From contig NC_071340.1 in NCBI RefSeq assembly GCF_027744825.2, positions 3,417,501 through 3,481,500 of the forward strand: a stretch of DNA of 64,000 bases. Direction: 5' to 3'. The notes beneath the pieces are model-generated. The model was given only the letters and a program-made list of their open reading frames with translations. It was not told the DNA's origin and did no database searches. This document shows, piece after piece, positions 1 to 9,965 of the stretch; position 1 is the stretch's first letter, and each line of letters begins with the position of its first letter. The position numbers and the translations under genes are program-made. This stretch comes from Synchiropus splendidus (taxonomy: Eukaryota > Chordata > Actinopteri > Syngnathiformes > Callionymidae).

Positions 1-1039
1 TTGTGATCCTAAATAATCCCATGACACATAACAAAACGTCCATTGAAGAACTTCTTTTCCGGTTTGCTGTGCAGGCTGAATATGAAGCCTCAGGCATTTT
101 GAGGCCTCATGCGCTGTCTCTTCCGAGAGCCGCACTGGACCCTGGAGCACAGGATGGTCTGATGTTGGCAGTCAGCTGCACCTGGGTCACCTCATCCCCC
201 GGACAGAGTTGTCTTGAGTGCACAAATAGGCCAAACTGTTGGCCATTGCTCTGATCTGTGCACCTCCCTTCCGCCCTTCCCCCCATGCAGGTCCGGAAGT
301 AGAGGCGAGCCGCCTTGCGATCTCCGGACACTGAGAGGGCTCCATCCCAGCCTGGCCGAACCCCGGCATCAGCGTGGCTCTCATTACGTCGGTGATGGAG
401 GTGGCACTTTCTTCTTTCCGGTCACATGCGCCGCCGGAATATAATTGCATAACTGTGCTGGATTTGAGATAGTAGAACAACCTAACAATATGCATATTAA
501 CGTTGTCTTTGAATGAACCGAAGGAGACAAGTGATCCAAACACAAAAGCAGAGCTTGACACAAACAGTGCAAGAAGCAATGCAGTCCTTGGCCACTCTGG
601 GGCCAGGGGGCGATGTGTTCAACTTCTCCATCCTGCAGTGACCGTAATCCGAGTGTAGCCAGGATTAAGGGGGAGCACAGGTGAGCAATCTGAAACCCAT
701 CCGGAACTCTGAATCAGCCATGAGGTCATCTTGACCACAAAGCTTAACCGCGAGCCTTGCAACGTGGCCTGACCTGAGAACCATGGGCCGTCCATACCGG
801 ACGTCTGACTGGCACAGCTGGCTCCTTTGCCAGACTGCCATCAATGAGATGCACGTTTGGCTGCACTGAACCGCCTGCATTGTCACCGGCGATGTTGCTT
901 TGGTATGACTGATGGAGGAGTGCCCAGACTCCTGTCGATATCTCGGATGGCCAGGGCCTCAAACTTGACCGGCCTATGACAGTTCCGAGGCCACCGCCAC
1001 ACCTGGGGTCTATCCAGCCTGAATGAATGAATGAATGGG

Positions 1040-1275
1040 TTGTGAAGATGTAGCATTAACATCCCTTCATACATAGAGTGTAATTTTACACCCCAGGTGG
1101 CAGGACTGCCGCCTCAACTTTGCCACGGTAAGCTGAAATAGAAGGTGGCATTAACAACCCCTCATATATGGAGTGTAACTTACACTCTGGATCAGCAGGA
1201 ACTGTGTTGCCCTCTTTTAGCCACTATATGGCTGAAATAGAATGTGGCATTAACAATCCTCCATTCCTGGAGAGA
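1040..1275 (-). repeat. Degenerate tandem repeat in DIRS 3' region
   Basis: About two to three degenerate units of roughly 110 bp, each containing text like GTTGTTAATGCCAC and an inverted element of the form AGTGTAA-TTACACT. The same array is found in the plus-strand copies at 6880-7130 and 53230-53480, always just after the recombinase frame, so it belongs to the element's 3' untranslated region. Confidence 0.7.
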
Positions 1276-1281
1276 AATCAT

Positions 1282-1990
1282 TTACTGAGCAGCAACAGTC
1301 AGGGTTCTAGTCTGAGCTGAGTAAGGAAGAGGGAGTTTATTCACAAATGAATAGACAGTTATGCAGGAATCTGGTGGATATTGAGACGCTGCACACTCCA
1401 CTGCACTGTAATGAAGCAGATACCGGTGTCCCAGAGCGAGTGCTGTGGGCCTACTGGTCGCAGGGTTTGGCTGCTCCTGAAGACAGAAAGACAAGAGGGA
1501 AGGAGGATGCAGACACAACAGACAAATAGTGGTAAGCAAAAGTAGAGATTGATGACCAAGAAGCTGCCTGGCAGTTTTCTTTAAGAAGTCCTTGAAAGCA
1601 GCAACAGATGTTTCCAGGCATCTCGTCGACTGTGCTCTCAGGGATTCCGGTGCCTGTTTTCCCGCTGTCTCATAGGCTTTCATGAAGCCAATTTTACAAC
1701 CTTTGAGGGGACAGTGCCTGCCGTTCTTTCCACCAGGGAGAGCCACCCACAGAGTGTCGGACTTTCTGAAGGGTGGGACTCGATCCAGTTAAGCTTTTAG
1801 CTCTCTGACCGGACATATTTTGAGTAAACGCTCATGCTCTTCGTCTGAATGTGGAGGAGTGCAGAAAGCCATTACTGAAAAGGAGCTGACCTGCGAAGAA
1901 GAAGAGAGACATTTAGGTGCGAAGGCAGGGTTGGGTGTAAGTGATACCGCCGAGTCATCGTCACCAAAAGAGATGCAATCAGGGCTGATC
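1282..1990 (-). pseudogene. Tyrosine recombinase C-terminal part (DIRS), broken
   Basis: The minus strand encodes a frame with the run WVALPGGK and later SVAAFK, STRCL and a C-terminus like those of the two other DIRS copies. The domain cuts and rejoins the circular DNA intermediate. Here the H-x-x-R region is degenerate (CKIGF instead of the HWLR seen at 6463-6510), and the frame changes before the Tyr-containing end. The part that would carry the first catalytic Arg is absent: at about 1985 the sequence jumps directly from the post-RNase H region into the middle of the recombinase. Not functional. Confidence 0.65.
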
Positions 1991-2071
1991 GAAAAAGATC
2001 TGCATCTGACACATCTCCGGATACCAGCTGGAGCTGGGGCTGTCTGGAGCTACGAGAATCATTCTCACTCT

Positions 2072-2800
2072 CTACAGTTGAATTCTCCTCATAAGAAAAT
2101 GAAGAAGGCAATGAGGAGGAAAGGCATACAGGAGGCCTTCTGGCCACCTTGGATGAGCCAGGGCGTCCACTCCCTGTGGAGGGTCGTCGGATCTACGGGG
2201 AGAGAACCAGAGAGGACATTTGAAGTTCTCTCTGCTCGCAAAGACATCAGCCACTGGGTGGCCGAAAAACTCCCTGATCATATTTGACATCTCCTGAGAT
2301 AAACTCCATTCATCTGGCAGTGGTCTCCGAGATAATCCATCTGGTGCCACATTGTCTCCACCTGGCACATGCAGAGCCCTCAATGAGGCTAAATGTAGCA
2401 GCTCAGGGAAAAAATCTTTCTGGCTAGGTTGTGTAACATAGACGACCTCACGCCACCCTGGCGGTTGAAATTGGCCACTGTGGTGGAGCTGTCTGATCTC
2501 ACCATAACGTGGTTCCCACTAAGATGGAGAGAAAGGGCCAAAAACTGCCAACAGTTCCAGTACGTTAATGTGACGACCTTCGGAACTGCTCCAGAAAGAA
2601 GAGTTCTTACAATCCAAGTGCGATGGAGGTTTGAAGCAGAGTCACATCTCTCAAAGCTCTTGGATACACTTTCACCAACCGTCTCTGATCCCGAACAGGA
2701 TGAAGATTGAGCCGGCTGAACCATGACTGCCGACTTCGCATGTTCAGGAGACCCAGGCGTATGGCGGAGTGGGCTGCTGACATCATGCCCAGGAGCGTCA
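2072..2800 (-). pseudogene. DIRS RNase H and following pol region, broken
   Basis: The minus strand encodes HVPGGDNVAPDGLSRR and FFGHPVADVFASRENFKCPL, the end of the DIRS-type RNase H region and the conserved stretch after it (the G-x-x-N-x-x-A-D-x-L-S-R signature of retrotransposon RNase H domains). Earlier frames include LLGMMSAAHSAIRLGLLNMR, typical of the link between RT and RNase H in this group, and SDSSTTVANFNRQGGVRSS. RNase H removes template RNA after reverse transcription. The region is spread over several frames. Confidence 0.7.
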
Positions 2801-2807
2801 TAATCCA

Positions 2808-3530
2808 TTAGGCTGGGACCACACATAGACGAACCGCCAGAACCTGGGCTGACAGATTTGAAATAGAAAGTATCTTCTCGTCTGTCAAGCGAGCGCACTC
2901 TTCATGAGAGTTCAGAAGTACACCAAGAAAAGCTGTAAGCTGAGATGGCTGGAGTTGACTCTTTTCTTGGTTCACCGGAAAGCCAAGGTGGCTTTCGTGG
3001 TCCAACACCATTCTGGTGTGAGCTAACGACTCTTCCCTCGATCTGGCGAGCATTAACCAGTCGTCTAGGTAAGACAAGATCCTGAGGCCCCTTGCCCTCA
3101 AGGACTGTAGGGCTGTGTCGACCATCTTAAAGAAGGTTCTCTGAGATAGAGAGTAGCCAAACGGGAGCCTCGGGAACTGAAAAAGTCGGCCGTCCAATGC
3201 GAAGTGGAGATATCGCTTATGAGCAGGCCAAATTGGCACGTGACAATAAGCGTCCGTGAGGTCGATGGACGTCAGCCAGTCTCCATGACGCATGCACTTT
3301 AGGAGACTTTTGAGGAGTAACTGACTCAATCATGCCTCAATCAAACACTGACCTCGTTCTGAAGACAGACATTTTTTGCCGGATCTGACGCATTCTCAGA
3401 ATGCCATTAAACTGAGGTTGGCACTGGCTGAATTGGAGAGGATAACCCACCTTCAGAATCCTTTTGATCCATATAGAATAAGCTGGATAGTGAGCTTCCC
3501 ACATAGGAGAACATAGCAAGCTCTGGATGA
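2808..3530 (-). pseudogene. DIRS reverse transcriptase (family A), partial
   Basis: A 173-codon open stretch holds the core of a DIRS-type RT: DWLTSIDLTDAYCHVPI (finger/palm block with the first catalytic Asp), FPRLPFGYSLSQRTF, the active-site box LSYLDDWLML (the YLDDW form is characteristic of DIRS/Ngaro-type RTs), and the thumb block TAFLGVLLNS. Farther upstream on the minus strand (3337-3490) the frame reads VGYPLQFSQCQPQFNG, a conserved block that precedes the palm. The catalytic Asp pair is intact, but frameshifts lie on both sides. It is the best preserved RT in the window. Confidence 0.85.
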
Positions 3531-3539
3531 AACCTGTGT

Positions 3540-4110
3540 TATCTCGACATCCATTTGACACCTCTGATGTAAGTCCTGCCTGAAGCGTCCGTGGCAACGG
3601 GATGAGCAGCTGTCGGTCTCGTCGTCCCTCCAGTATCCCCCAGGTTTCGGTCGAGCGACACAGCAGGCTGGGTATCAGTTCCGACAGCCATCAGCACTTG
3701 AGTTTTGCCTCTCCGCAACGCCACAATCACCGCACGCATGGACATTTGTAACTCCTTTTGGCGGCCTTCAAAACAAACAATGTGTGCTGTGTGATGGGGA
3801 GAACGCTGGCCGGTGGAAGGCGGGCCTGACCCGAGACTGAGTCCAGCATGACCCCCAGAAAGGTCGTGCTCTGACTGAGAATAAGCGCGCTTATCAGGAG
3901 GTTTACTCTGAACCTCAATAACACAATGTGCTCCAACACCAAGCCGGTGTGCGCTCATGACTCTTGTTTGGACCTGGTGAGAATCAACCAGTAGTCCAAG
4001 TACGTCAGAATCCGCAGACCATGTCTCCTTAGTGGTTCGAGCCCCACCTCCACGCACTTGGCCAAGGTGCGAGGCACTAGAGAGCTGTATGTACAAAAAC
4101 ACATTTTTGA
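3540..4110 (-). pseudogene. Second DIRS reverse transcriptase fragment (family B)
   Basis: Directly upstream of the first RT on the same strand lies a different RT fragment. It reads STTFLGVMLDSVSGQARL and, in shifted frames, the region around the active-site box. It matches the family-B fragments at 23481-23735 (minus) and 50966-51480 (plus) rather than the RT at 2808-3530. Two RT domains in tandem cannot belong to one element, so this is a nested or recombined insertion. Several frameshifts; not functional. Confidence 0.65.
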
Positions 4111-4134
4111 AGCCGGAGAGCTGCCACTCAAATT

Positions 4135-4420
4135 CGCACTAACTGTAACCGGAAGATAACTTGGCAGGTAATAAACCCTAATTTTGGGCAGAGAAGAAAC
4201 AGACCCGATTCCAAAGTAATGGCTCTTATTTTTTATTCAATTTAGACTTTGGTTTAGATGCATACTTTTAGATACAAAGTTTTCTTCTTACGCTTTTGGA
4301 GGGAGCAGAGGTGAGAGCAGCCGACTGGTCTCTCCAGGAGGAGCAGCGATGATCAGCACGTCTATGATCCGGACAGCTGGGCTCACCCCGCCCCTTTTTC
4401 CTATAGTTTCAGGTGGAATT
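4135..4420 (-). repeat. ORF1-like end of DIRS family B, minus orientation
   Basis: Contains TTAGATGCATACTTTTAG and the GAGCAGAGGTGAGAGCAG block that ends the ORF1-like unit, as at 25000-25100 (minus) and, in reverse, at 15530-15610 and 49900-49970. It sits between the RT fragment and satellite sequence and lacks most of the ORF1-like frame. Confidence 0.6.
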
Positions 4421-4424
4421 TTCA

Positions 4425-4735
4425 TGTTCTGAGGCATCCCCGAGCAGTAAGTGAACAGTGCAGAAAACGCGTTTTCAGCCCGAGAGAAGCTCAGATTCAG
4501 AGCAGGAAAAAGAAAAAAAGTTGATAACCCCTTGAAATACAGTTCAGAAAGGTAGATTAAGTGTTGAACATACAACAAAGAGTGTTTTTCCTGTAGTTGC
4601 AGGTGAAATTTTAATGTTCTGTGTCCCCCCAAAGCAGTGACTGAATAGAGCAGAAAAAGTGTATTCAGCCCAAGAAAATGTGGTTTTCAGTCCGACAAAA
4701 ATAAAAACGTTGATAACTCTGAAAATGTGTGGTTC
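4425..4735 (-). repeat. Satellite, ~1.7 monomers, minus orientation
   Basis: Shows the satellite landmarks in reverse: TTTTCATGTTCTGAGGCATC, CGCGTTTTCAGCCCGAGAGA and GTTGATAACCCC. It separates the two inverted DIRS copies and is the shortest satellite block in the window. Confidence 0.75.
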
Positions 4736-5240
4736 CAGCCTTATGGATTATGAGGCTCCTGGGCATGATGTCAGCAGCCCACTCCGTCGTCTGCCAGGGT
4801 CTCCTGAACATGCGAAGTCTGCAGTCAGGGTTCCGACCGCTCAATCTTCAACCTGTCCGGGATCAGAGACGGTTGGTGAAAGTGTCTCCACGAGCTCTGA
4901 CAATTGTGAGGTTTAGGAACTCTGCTTCAAACCTCCATCGCACTTTATCCTTGCATTGTCAAAACACTATATTAAAGTATTTACAGATGCATCTCTGTCA
5001 GGCTGGGTAGGCCACCATGATCAACATGCGTCATTGGGATCTGGAGCAGTTCCAAAAGTCGTTCCACTAACCTGCTGGAACTGTTCGCAGTTTTTAAAGT
5101 GTTGGTGGCTCTTTCTCTCCATCTAAGTGGGAACCACGTTATGGTGAGATCAGACAGCTCCACCACAGTGGCCTATATCAACCACCAGGGTGGCGTGAGG
5201 TCGTCTGTGTTACACAACCTAGCAAGAAAGATTTTTTCTC
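4735..5240 (+). pseudogene. DIRS RNase H region, broken
   Basis: Plus-strand frames read LLGMMSAAHSVVCQGLLNMR and then, after frame changes, the SDSSTTVAY region around 5150-5190 with NHQGGVRSS, the RNase H core segment of DIRS pol. A 5' truncation removes the RT. Confidence 0.65.
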
Positions 5241-5249
5241 TGGGCTGAT

Positions 5250-5710
5250 GTAGAATTAGCCTCATTGAGGACTCTGCATGTTCCAGGTGGAGACAATGTG
5301 GCAGCAGATGGATTATCTCGGAGACCACTGCCAGTTGAATGGAGTTTATCTCAGGAGACGGCAAATATGATCTTGGAGTTTTTCGGCCACCCAGTGGCTG
5401 ATCTCTTTGCGAGCAGAGAGAACTACAAATGTCCTCGCTGGTTCTCTTTCCGTAGATCCGATGACCCTCCACTGGGAGTGGACGCCCTGGCTCATCCAAG
5501 GTGGCCAGAAGGATTCCTGTATGCCTTTCCTCCTCATTGCCTTAATCTAAACAGCCCCAGCTCCAGCTGGTATCCGGACATGTGTCAGATGGGGATCAAA
5601 GGCCCCTGGGAGTTCTCTCCATCGAGGTCAGCGCTTCTGCAAGCATCAGAAACCCTGAGGTCTCCGCCAATAATAGGACGACCCCTCACGGTTTGGCTTC
5701 TCCAGGGTTA
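5250..5710 (+). pseudogene. DIRS pol, post-RNase H domain
   Basis: A 148-codon open frame starts near 5265 and reads HVPGGDNVAADGLSRRPLPV, then EFFGHPVADLFASRENYKCP and WPEGFLYAFPP. This conserved block links RNase H to the recombinase in DIRS elements and resembles the corresponding parts at 2072-2383 and 51831-52140. It is open and well preserved but lies outside any intact polyprotein. Confidence 0.7.
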
Positions 5711-5749
5711 AGAATTAGTCACTTGCCTCCTGATGTCCAATTGACTCTT

Positions 5750-6700
5750 CAGAACGTTTAAGCTCTGCCAACCCTCAGAGCATACAATGCTAATTGCACA
5801 TTTTTTCCCCAATGGTGTGGAACCCAGTCAGCCTTCCCAGAATCGGCGCCTGTTTCTCTAATCCTCTCTTTTCTCCAGCATCTGGTTAACGAAGATCGGA
5901 GCTGCACCACATTACGGGTTTATGTAGCAGCCCATTCCATGCTACACAATGGTCTGGACGGCCATCCCTTTGGCGAGCATCGTCGAGTGAGCCGTTTCAT
6001 GAGAGGAGTGAAAAGGCTTAGACCAACCTCAAGACATTTATGTCTCTACTGGGTCCTGCCGCTGGTACTCAATTCACTCTCCTTTCGAGCCACTCGATGA
6101 GGCCTCCCTGGAGCTAGCAGCTTACAAGGCAGCTCATCTTATAGCCTTAGCTTCACCAAAGAGAGTGGGAGAGCTGAGTTCTTTTTCCTTCTGCCCTGAT
6201 TGCATCTCTTTTGGTGACAATGACTCGGCGGTGTCACTTAGACCCAACCCTGCCATCGCACCTAAATGACTCTCTTCTTCTTCACAGGTCAGCTCCTTTT
6301 CAAGAAAGGTTTTATGCCCTCCTCCCCATTCAGACGAGGAGCATGAGCATTTACACAAAATGTGTCCGGTGAGAGAGCTAAAATCTTAATTGGGTCGAGT
6401 CCCACCCTACATAAAAGACGGACAGTCTGTGGGTGGCTGTCGCAGATGGTAAGATGGGGCAGGCGCTGTCCCCTCACAGGTTGTCGCATTGGCTTAGAAT
6501 TGCCATCATGAAAAATGACCTGGCAACATCTGTGGCTGCTTTCAAGGGAGTATCTCTGGCAGAAATCTGCCAGGCAGCTTCTTGGTCATCAATCTCGACT
6601 TTTGCTCACCACTATTTCTCTAATGTGTCTCCATCCTCCTTCCCTCATGTCGTTCTGTCTTCAGGAGCAGCCGAACCCTTCGACGAATAGTCCCTCATTG
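5750..6700 (+). pseudogene. Tyrosine recombinase of DIRS element
   Basis: The most complete recombinase in the window. Visible motifs in order: ALASPKRVGEL near 6143-6175 (first catalytic Arg), SPHRLSHWLR near 6463-6500 (H-x-x-R), and AEICQAASWSSISTFAHHYF near 6550-6620 (nucleophile Tyr block). All three catalytic blocks are present but are split across frames, with stops upstream around 5880-6010. It is the only copy here that keeps the catalytic Arg segment; copies at 1282-1990 and 52200-53070 have lost it. Confidence 0.75.
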
Positions 6701-6879
6701 ACAGCACTGGCTCTGGGACACCAGTATCTGCTTCATTACATTGCTGTGGGGTGTGCAGCGTCCCAAGATCCACCAGATTCCTGCATAACTGTCTATTCAT
6801 TTGTGAATAAACTCCCTCTTTCTTGCTCAGCTGAGACTAAAACCCTCACTGCAGCTGCTCAGTAAATGATTTCTCTCCA

Positions 6880-7130
6880 GGTATGGAGGATTGTTAATGC
6901 CACATTCTATTTCAGCCGTATCGTGGCTAAAAGAGGGCAACGCAGTTCCTGCTGATTCAGAGTGTAAGTTTCACTCTATATATGAGGGGTTGTTAACGCC
7001 ACCCTCTATTTCAGCTTACGGTGGTAAAGGCGAGGCGGCAGCTCCTGCCACCTTGAGTGTAAAATTACACTCTATGTATGAGGGGTTGTTAATGCTACAT
7101 CTTCACAACCCATTCATTCAATCAGGCTGG
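6880..7130 (+). repeat. Degenerate tandem repeat in DIRS 3' region
   Basis: Three degenerate units sharing GAGGGGTTGTTAA and the near-palindrome AGTGTAAAATTACACT (7-bp arms, 2-bp centre). The unit start GTATGGAGGATTGTTAATGC lies right after the recombinase frame. Function unknown; a role in the DIRS circular intermediate or in 3' end formation is only a guess. Confidence 0.7.
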
Positions 7131-8485
7131 ACAGACAGGCTGGTGGCGTAGGGACTATCATAAGATGGCCCATCCGAGATATCGACAGGACTCTGGCCTC
7201 ACCTCCGTCCGTCATACCGAAGCAACATCGCCGGTGACATTGCAGGCGGTTCAGTGCAGCAAAACGTGCATCTCATTGACAGCAGTCTGGCAAAAGAGCC
7301 AGCTGTGCCAGTCAGACTTCCGGTCTGGACGGCCCATGGTTCTCAGGTCAGGCCATGTTGCAAGGCTGGGGGTTAAGCTTTGTGGTCAAGATGACCTCTT
7401 GGGTGATTCAGAGTTCCGGATGGGTTCCGGATTGCTCACCTGAGCTCCCCCTTCATCCTGGCTACACTCGGATTCCAGTCACTGCAGGATGGACGAGATT
7501 AACTCATCGCCTCCTGGCCCCGGAGTGGCCAAGGACTGCGTTGCTTCTTGCACTTTTTGTGCCATGCTGTGCTTTAGTGTTTGGATCACTTGTCTCCTTC
7601 GGTTCATCCAAACAAAGACAACGTTAATAAGCATATAGGTTGTTCTACGATCTCAAATCCAGGACAGTTATGAGGCTAGTTTCTTTTGAAACATTGGGAG
7701 TGATTTGTAAAGCCATCACAACACTTCTCTCTCCATCTTACTTCAACGGGGTGGGATGAGAGTGTGAATCGTGCCTATATTCCGGCGGCGCATGTGACCG
7801 GTAACAATTTACAGGCAGATGGCGACCATCCAGTTTACCCGATCAAGTCCGACATGCCTCTGTGCTTGGCTGAAGCTAAACGGCGTTGCTCCCTTAAATA
7901 GGAGGATTTCGGCATCACGAGCTATGAAATACCGGTGCGTCACGGCGTGCAGCAATCGTTCTCCCATGACTGCGATGAGACGTCAGTCTCTGCTGAAGTT
8001 TCCGTGGTCCAGATGAGGCACTCCGCTCATCTTCATTTCTCAAGCTCCCTCGCTTGATGTGCCAGGTGCATCGGCTCCGGCGGCGCATTTGAGGGGTAAG
8101 AAGAAAGTGCAACGTCCATCACCGACGTAATGAGAGCCACGCTGATGCCGGGGTTCGGCCAAAACCTGGCTGGGACGGAACCCTCTCAGTGTCCGGAGAT
8201 CGTACGACGGCTCCCCTCTACTACCGGACCTGCATGGGGGGAAGGGAGCTGCACAGATCAGAGCGATGGCCAACAGTTTGGCCTTTTTGTGCTCTCAAGA
8301 CAACTCTGTCCGGGGGATGAGGTGACCCAGGTGCAGCTGACTGCCAACATCGGACCATCCTCTGCTCCAGGGTCCAGTGCGCCTCTCGGAGGAGTCAGCG
8401 CATGAGTCCTCAGAATGCCTCAGGCCTCATATTCAGACTGCACAGCAAACCGGAGAAGAAGTTCTTCAATGGACGTGTTGTGATG
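7130..8485 (+). other. DIRS 3' region, non-coding or remnant gag
   Basis: No intact frame. It contains a segment around 7930-8060 (AGCAATCGTTCTCCCATGAC) that recurs at 12635-12720 (plus), 25880-26000 (minus) and 43370-43480 (minus). A longer segment at 8040-8480 is the reverse complement of 1-430. A 91-codon open stretch at 8130-8405 has no features I recognise. Confidence 0.5.
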
Positions 8486-8615
8486 TGTCATGGGATTATT
8501 TGGGGTCACAACTTGGGGGCGCTCTTGTTATGTTGCCGTGTCACCATCCGGTTTGTTGGAAGTTGGAATCGTGAATAAAACCTGCTGTGTTGATACCTCC
8601 TGTGAGTCCTTTCAG
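8486..8615 (+). repeat. Gypsy 5' LTR (short)
   Basis: Begins TGTCATGGGATTATTTGGGG and contains an AATAAA signal near 8574 followed by CCTGCTGTGTTGATA. A second copy lies on the minus strand from 26503 down to about 26375. Divergence of the flanks sets the left end at 8486 (26503 in the other copy). The right end, near 8615, is approximate; a GCGACGAGGA primer-site-like sequence follows at about 8634. Confidence 0.65.
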
Positions 8616-8727
8616 TTTCGGCCATCACTGTTAGCGACGAGGATAAAGAACGAGACTTTTTGCAAACCGGTCACTGTGGTAACTGACGGCAACGTTTTTG
8701 TGTAGTTTGTTCATCATAGCGATAATC

Positions 8728-9480
8728 ATGGCAGCTACTGTGGGTACAGTGACGCCTTTCGAAGCTAGTTCGCATTCATGGGAGGACTATTGTGAAATTT
8801 TGGAACATTTTTTTATTGCAAACGTCATTGAAGATGAGGATATACAGCGCGCAGTGTTGCTCAGCAGTGTCGGGGCCCAGGCATATGCGGAGCATTTGAG
8901 GAACCTGTTGAGACCGGAAAAACCAGGGGATCGTTCGTATGCTGAACTGGTCATCCTTTTGAGGAATCATTTCCATCTGAAACCGAGTGAGATTATGCAA
9001 CGATGGAAGAAGAATAGAAGGATTGAAGAGACCGTTTGTGACTACGTGGCGGAGTTGAGGAACTGGCTCATGATTGTAACTATGGTGAGACACTGACTGT
9101 GATGCTGAGAGACCGCTTGGTGTGTGGGTTCAACGACGACAGGATACAGAGGAAGCTGCTGTCGCAGGATGGACTGACATTTGACAGAGCGTTCAAAGTG
9201 GCCTTAGCGATGGAAGCTGCAGATAGAGACTTGATGAACCCACGAGGTGTGAAGGACTCACTCCAAGGAAGTGGATCATCACCGGTCAACAAAGTGGAAG
9301 AGACGAGGGCAGTAGTGTCCATGGAGTCGAGAAGGTGCTATAGATGTGGTGGAGAGACTCACTTGGCCAGTGATTGCCGGTTTGCTGAGGTCAAATGTCA
9401 TAACTGTGGAAAAGTGGATCACTTAAAGACAGTACGTAAAAGTATGACAGAGGTGAGGGAGACAAAACAAACAAGAAAAA
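8728..9480 (+). pseudogene. Gypsy Gag
   Basis: The likely start is the ATG at 8728. The first part reads WEDYCEILEHFF and later LRPEKPGDRSYAEL, typical of fish Gypsy Gag. A frameshift near 9096 moves the rest to another frame, where GLTFDRAFKVALAMEAADRD leads to two zinc knuckles, CYRCGGETHLASDC and CHNCGKVDHLKTV. The second knuckle lacks its final Cys. Gag would form the particle and bind RNA. Confidence 0.8.
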
Positions 9481-9513
9481 GGGGGAAAGGTACAACGCCG
9501 TCGAACAAATTTC

Positions 9514-9965
9514 ATGCAGGAGAAGGATGACAGTGAAAACGAAGAGATGTTTACAGTGACAGATAAAAGAAGATGCAGCAGTGAGGAACTGGACATTCCT
9601 AGAGTAGAGCCGTTGAGGGTAAATGGAAAGAAGGTGGTTTTTGAGGTAGACACCGACTGCAGTTACACTATTATGGCTCAACAGATGGTTGACAAAACAG
9701 AACTAACACTAAACTTGTGGACTGCAAGATAAAGTTAAAAACATATGGAGGTCATCAGGTTCCAGTGGTGGGGGCAATTAAGGTCAAGGTTGAACACAAT
9801 GATCAGATCAAATGGCTGCCTGTCATTGTTGAAAGGTTGGTGAAAGGTTCAGGAGCAAGTCTTCTGGGCAGAGGCAGGATGAAAGCATTCCAGATAGAGG
9901 GGCAGTTTGTCCACAAAACAGATGAGGTGGACAGTTCCCTGCAAGAGGTTCTCTCCCGACATTAG
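9514..9965 (+). pseudogene. Gypsy aspartic protease
   Basis: The frame reads PLRVNGKKVVFEVDTDCSYT. The active-site loop, normally D-T-G-A/S, reads D-T-D-C, so the catalytic loop Gly is lost. A frame change near 9720 leads into KTYGGHQVPVVGAIKVKV and GASLLGRG, the later protease strands and flap region. A TAG at 9963-9965 separates this from RT in the same frame. Confidence 0.75.

Larger units (their letters stand above)
1..2820 (-). mobile_element. DIRS-like tyrosine-recombinase retrotransposon, inverted copy A1
   Basis: Read on the minus strand, this stretch carries RNase H-like and downstream pol sequence, a tyrosine recombinase C-terminus, then a non-coding 3' region with a short tandem array. 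The same order recurs on the plus strand at 4735-8485 and again at 49408-53830. The left edge of the window (positions 1-36) is the reverse complement of about 8484-8515, so the pair forms a large inverted repeat. DIRS elements replicate through a circular intermediate and integrate with a tyrosine recombinase rather than a DDE integrase. This copy is broken by frameshifts and by a ~600-bp deletion near 1990 that removes the N-terminal half of the recombinase. The element runs off the window. Confidence 0.75.
4735..8485 (+). mobile_element. DIRS-like retrotransposon, plus copy A2 (5'-truncated)
   Basis: Plus-strand partner of 1-2820. It begins abruptly inside the link between RT and RNase H, so the RT is missing. 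It then carries RNase H, the post-RNase H domain, a full-length but frameshifted tyrosine recombinase, the 3' tandem array and about 1.3 kb of 3' sequence. It is longer than copy A1 mainly because the recombinase N-terminal half is present. The right end abuts the Gypsy LTR at 8486. Confidence 0.75.

Noticed and set aside
1820..2287. 155-codon plus frame opposite the DIRS recombinase
   Set aside because: Antisense shadow of a DIRS gene that is also present, in the sense direction, at two other sites.
3539..4102. 187-codon minus frame
   Set aside because: Its translation is the out-of-frame reading of DIRS RT sequence, as shown by the in-frame RT block overlapping it at 3727-3942.
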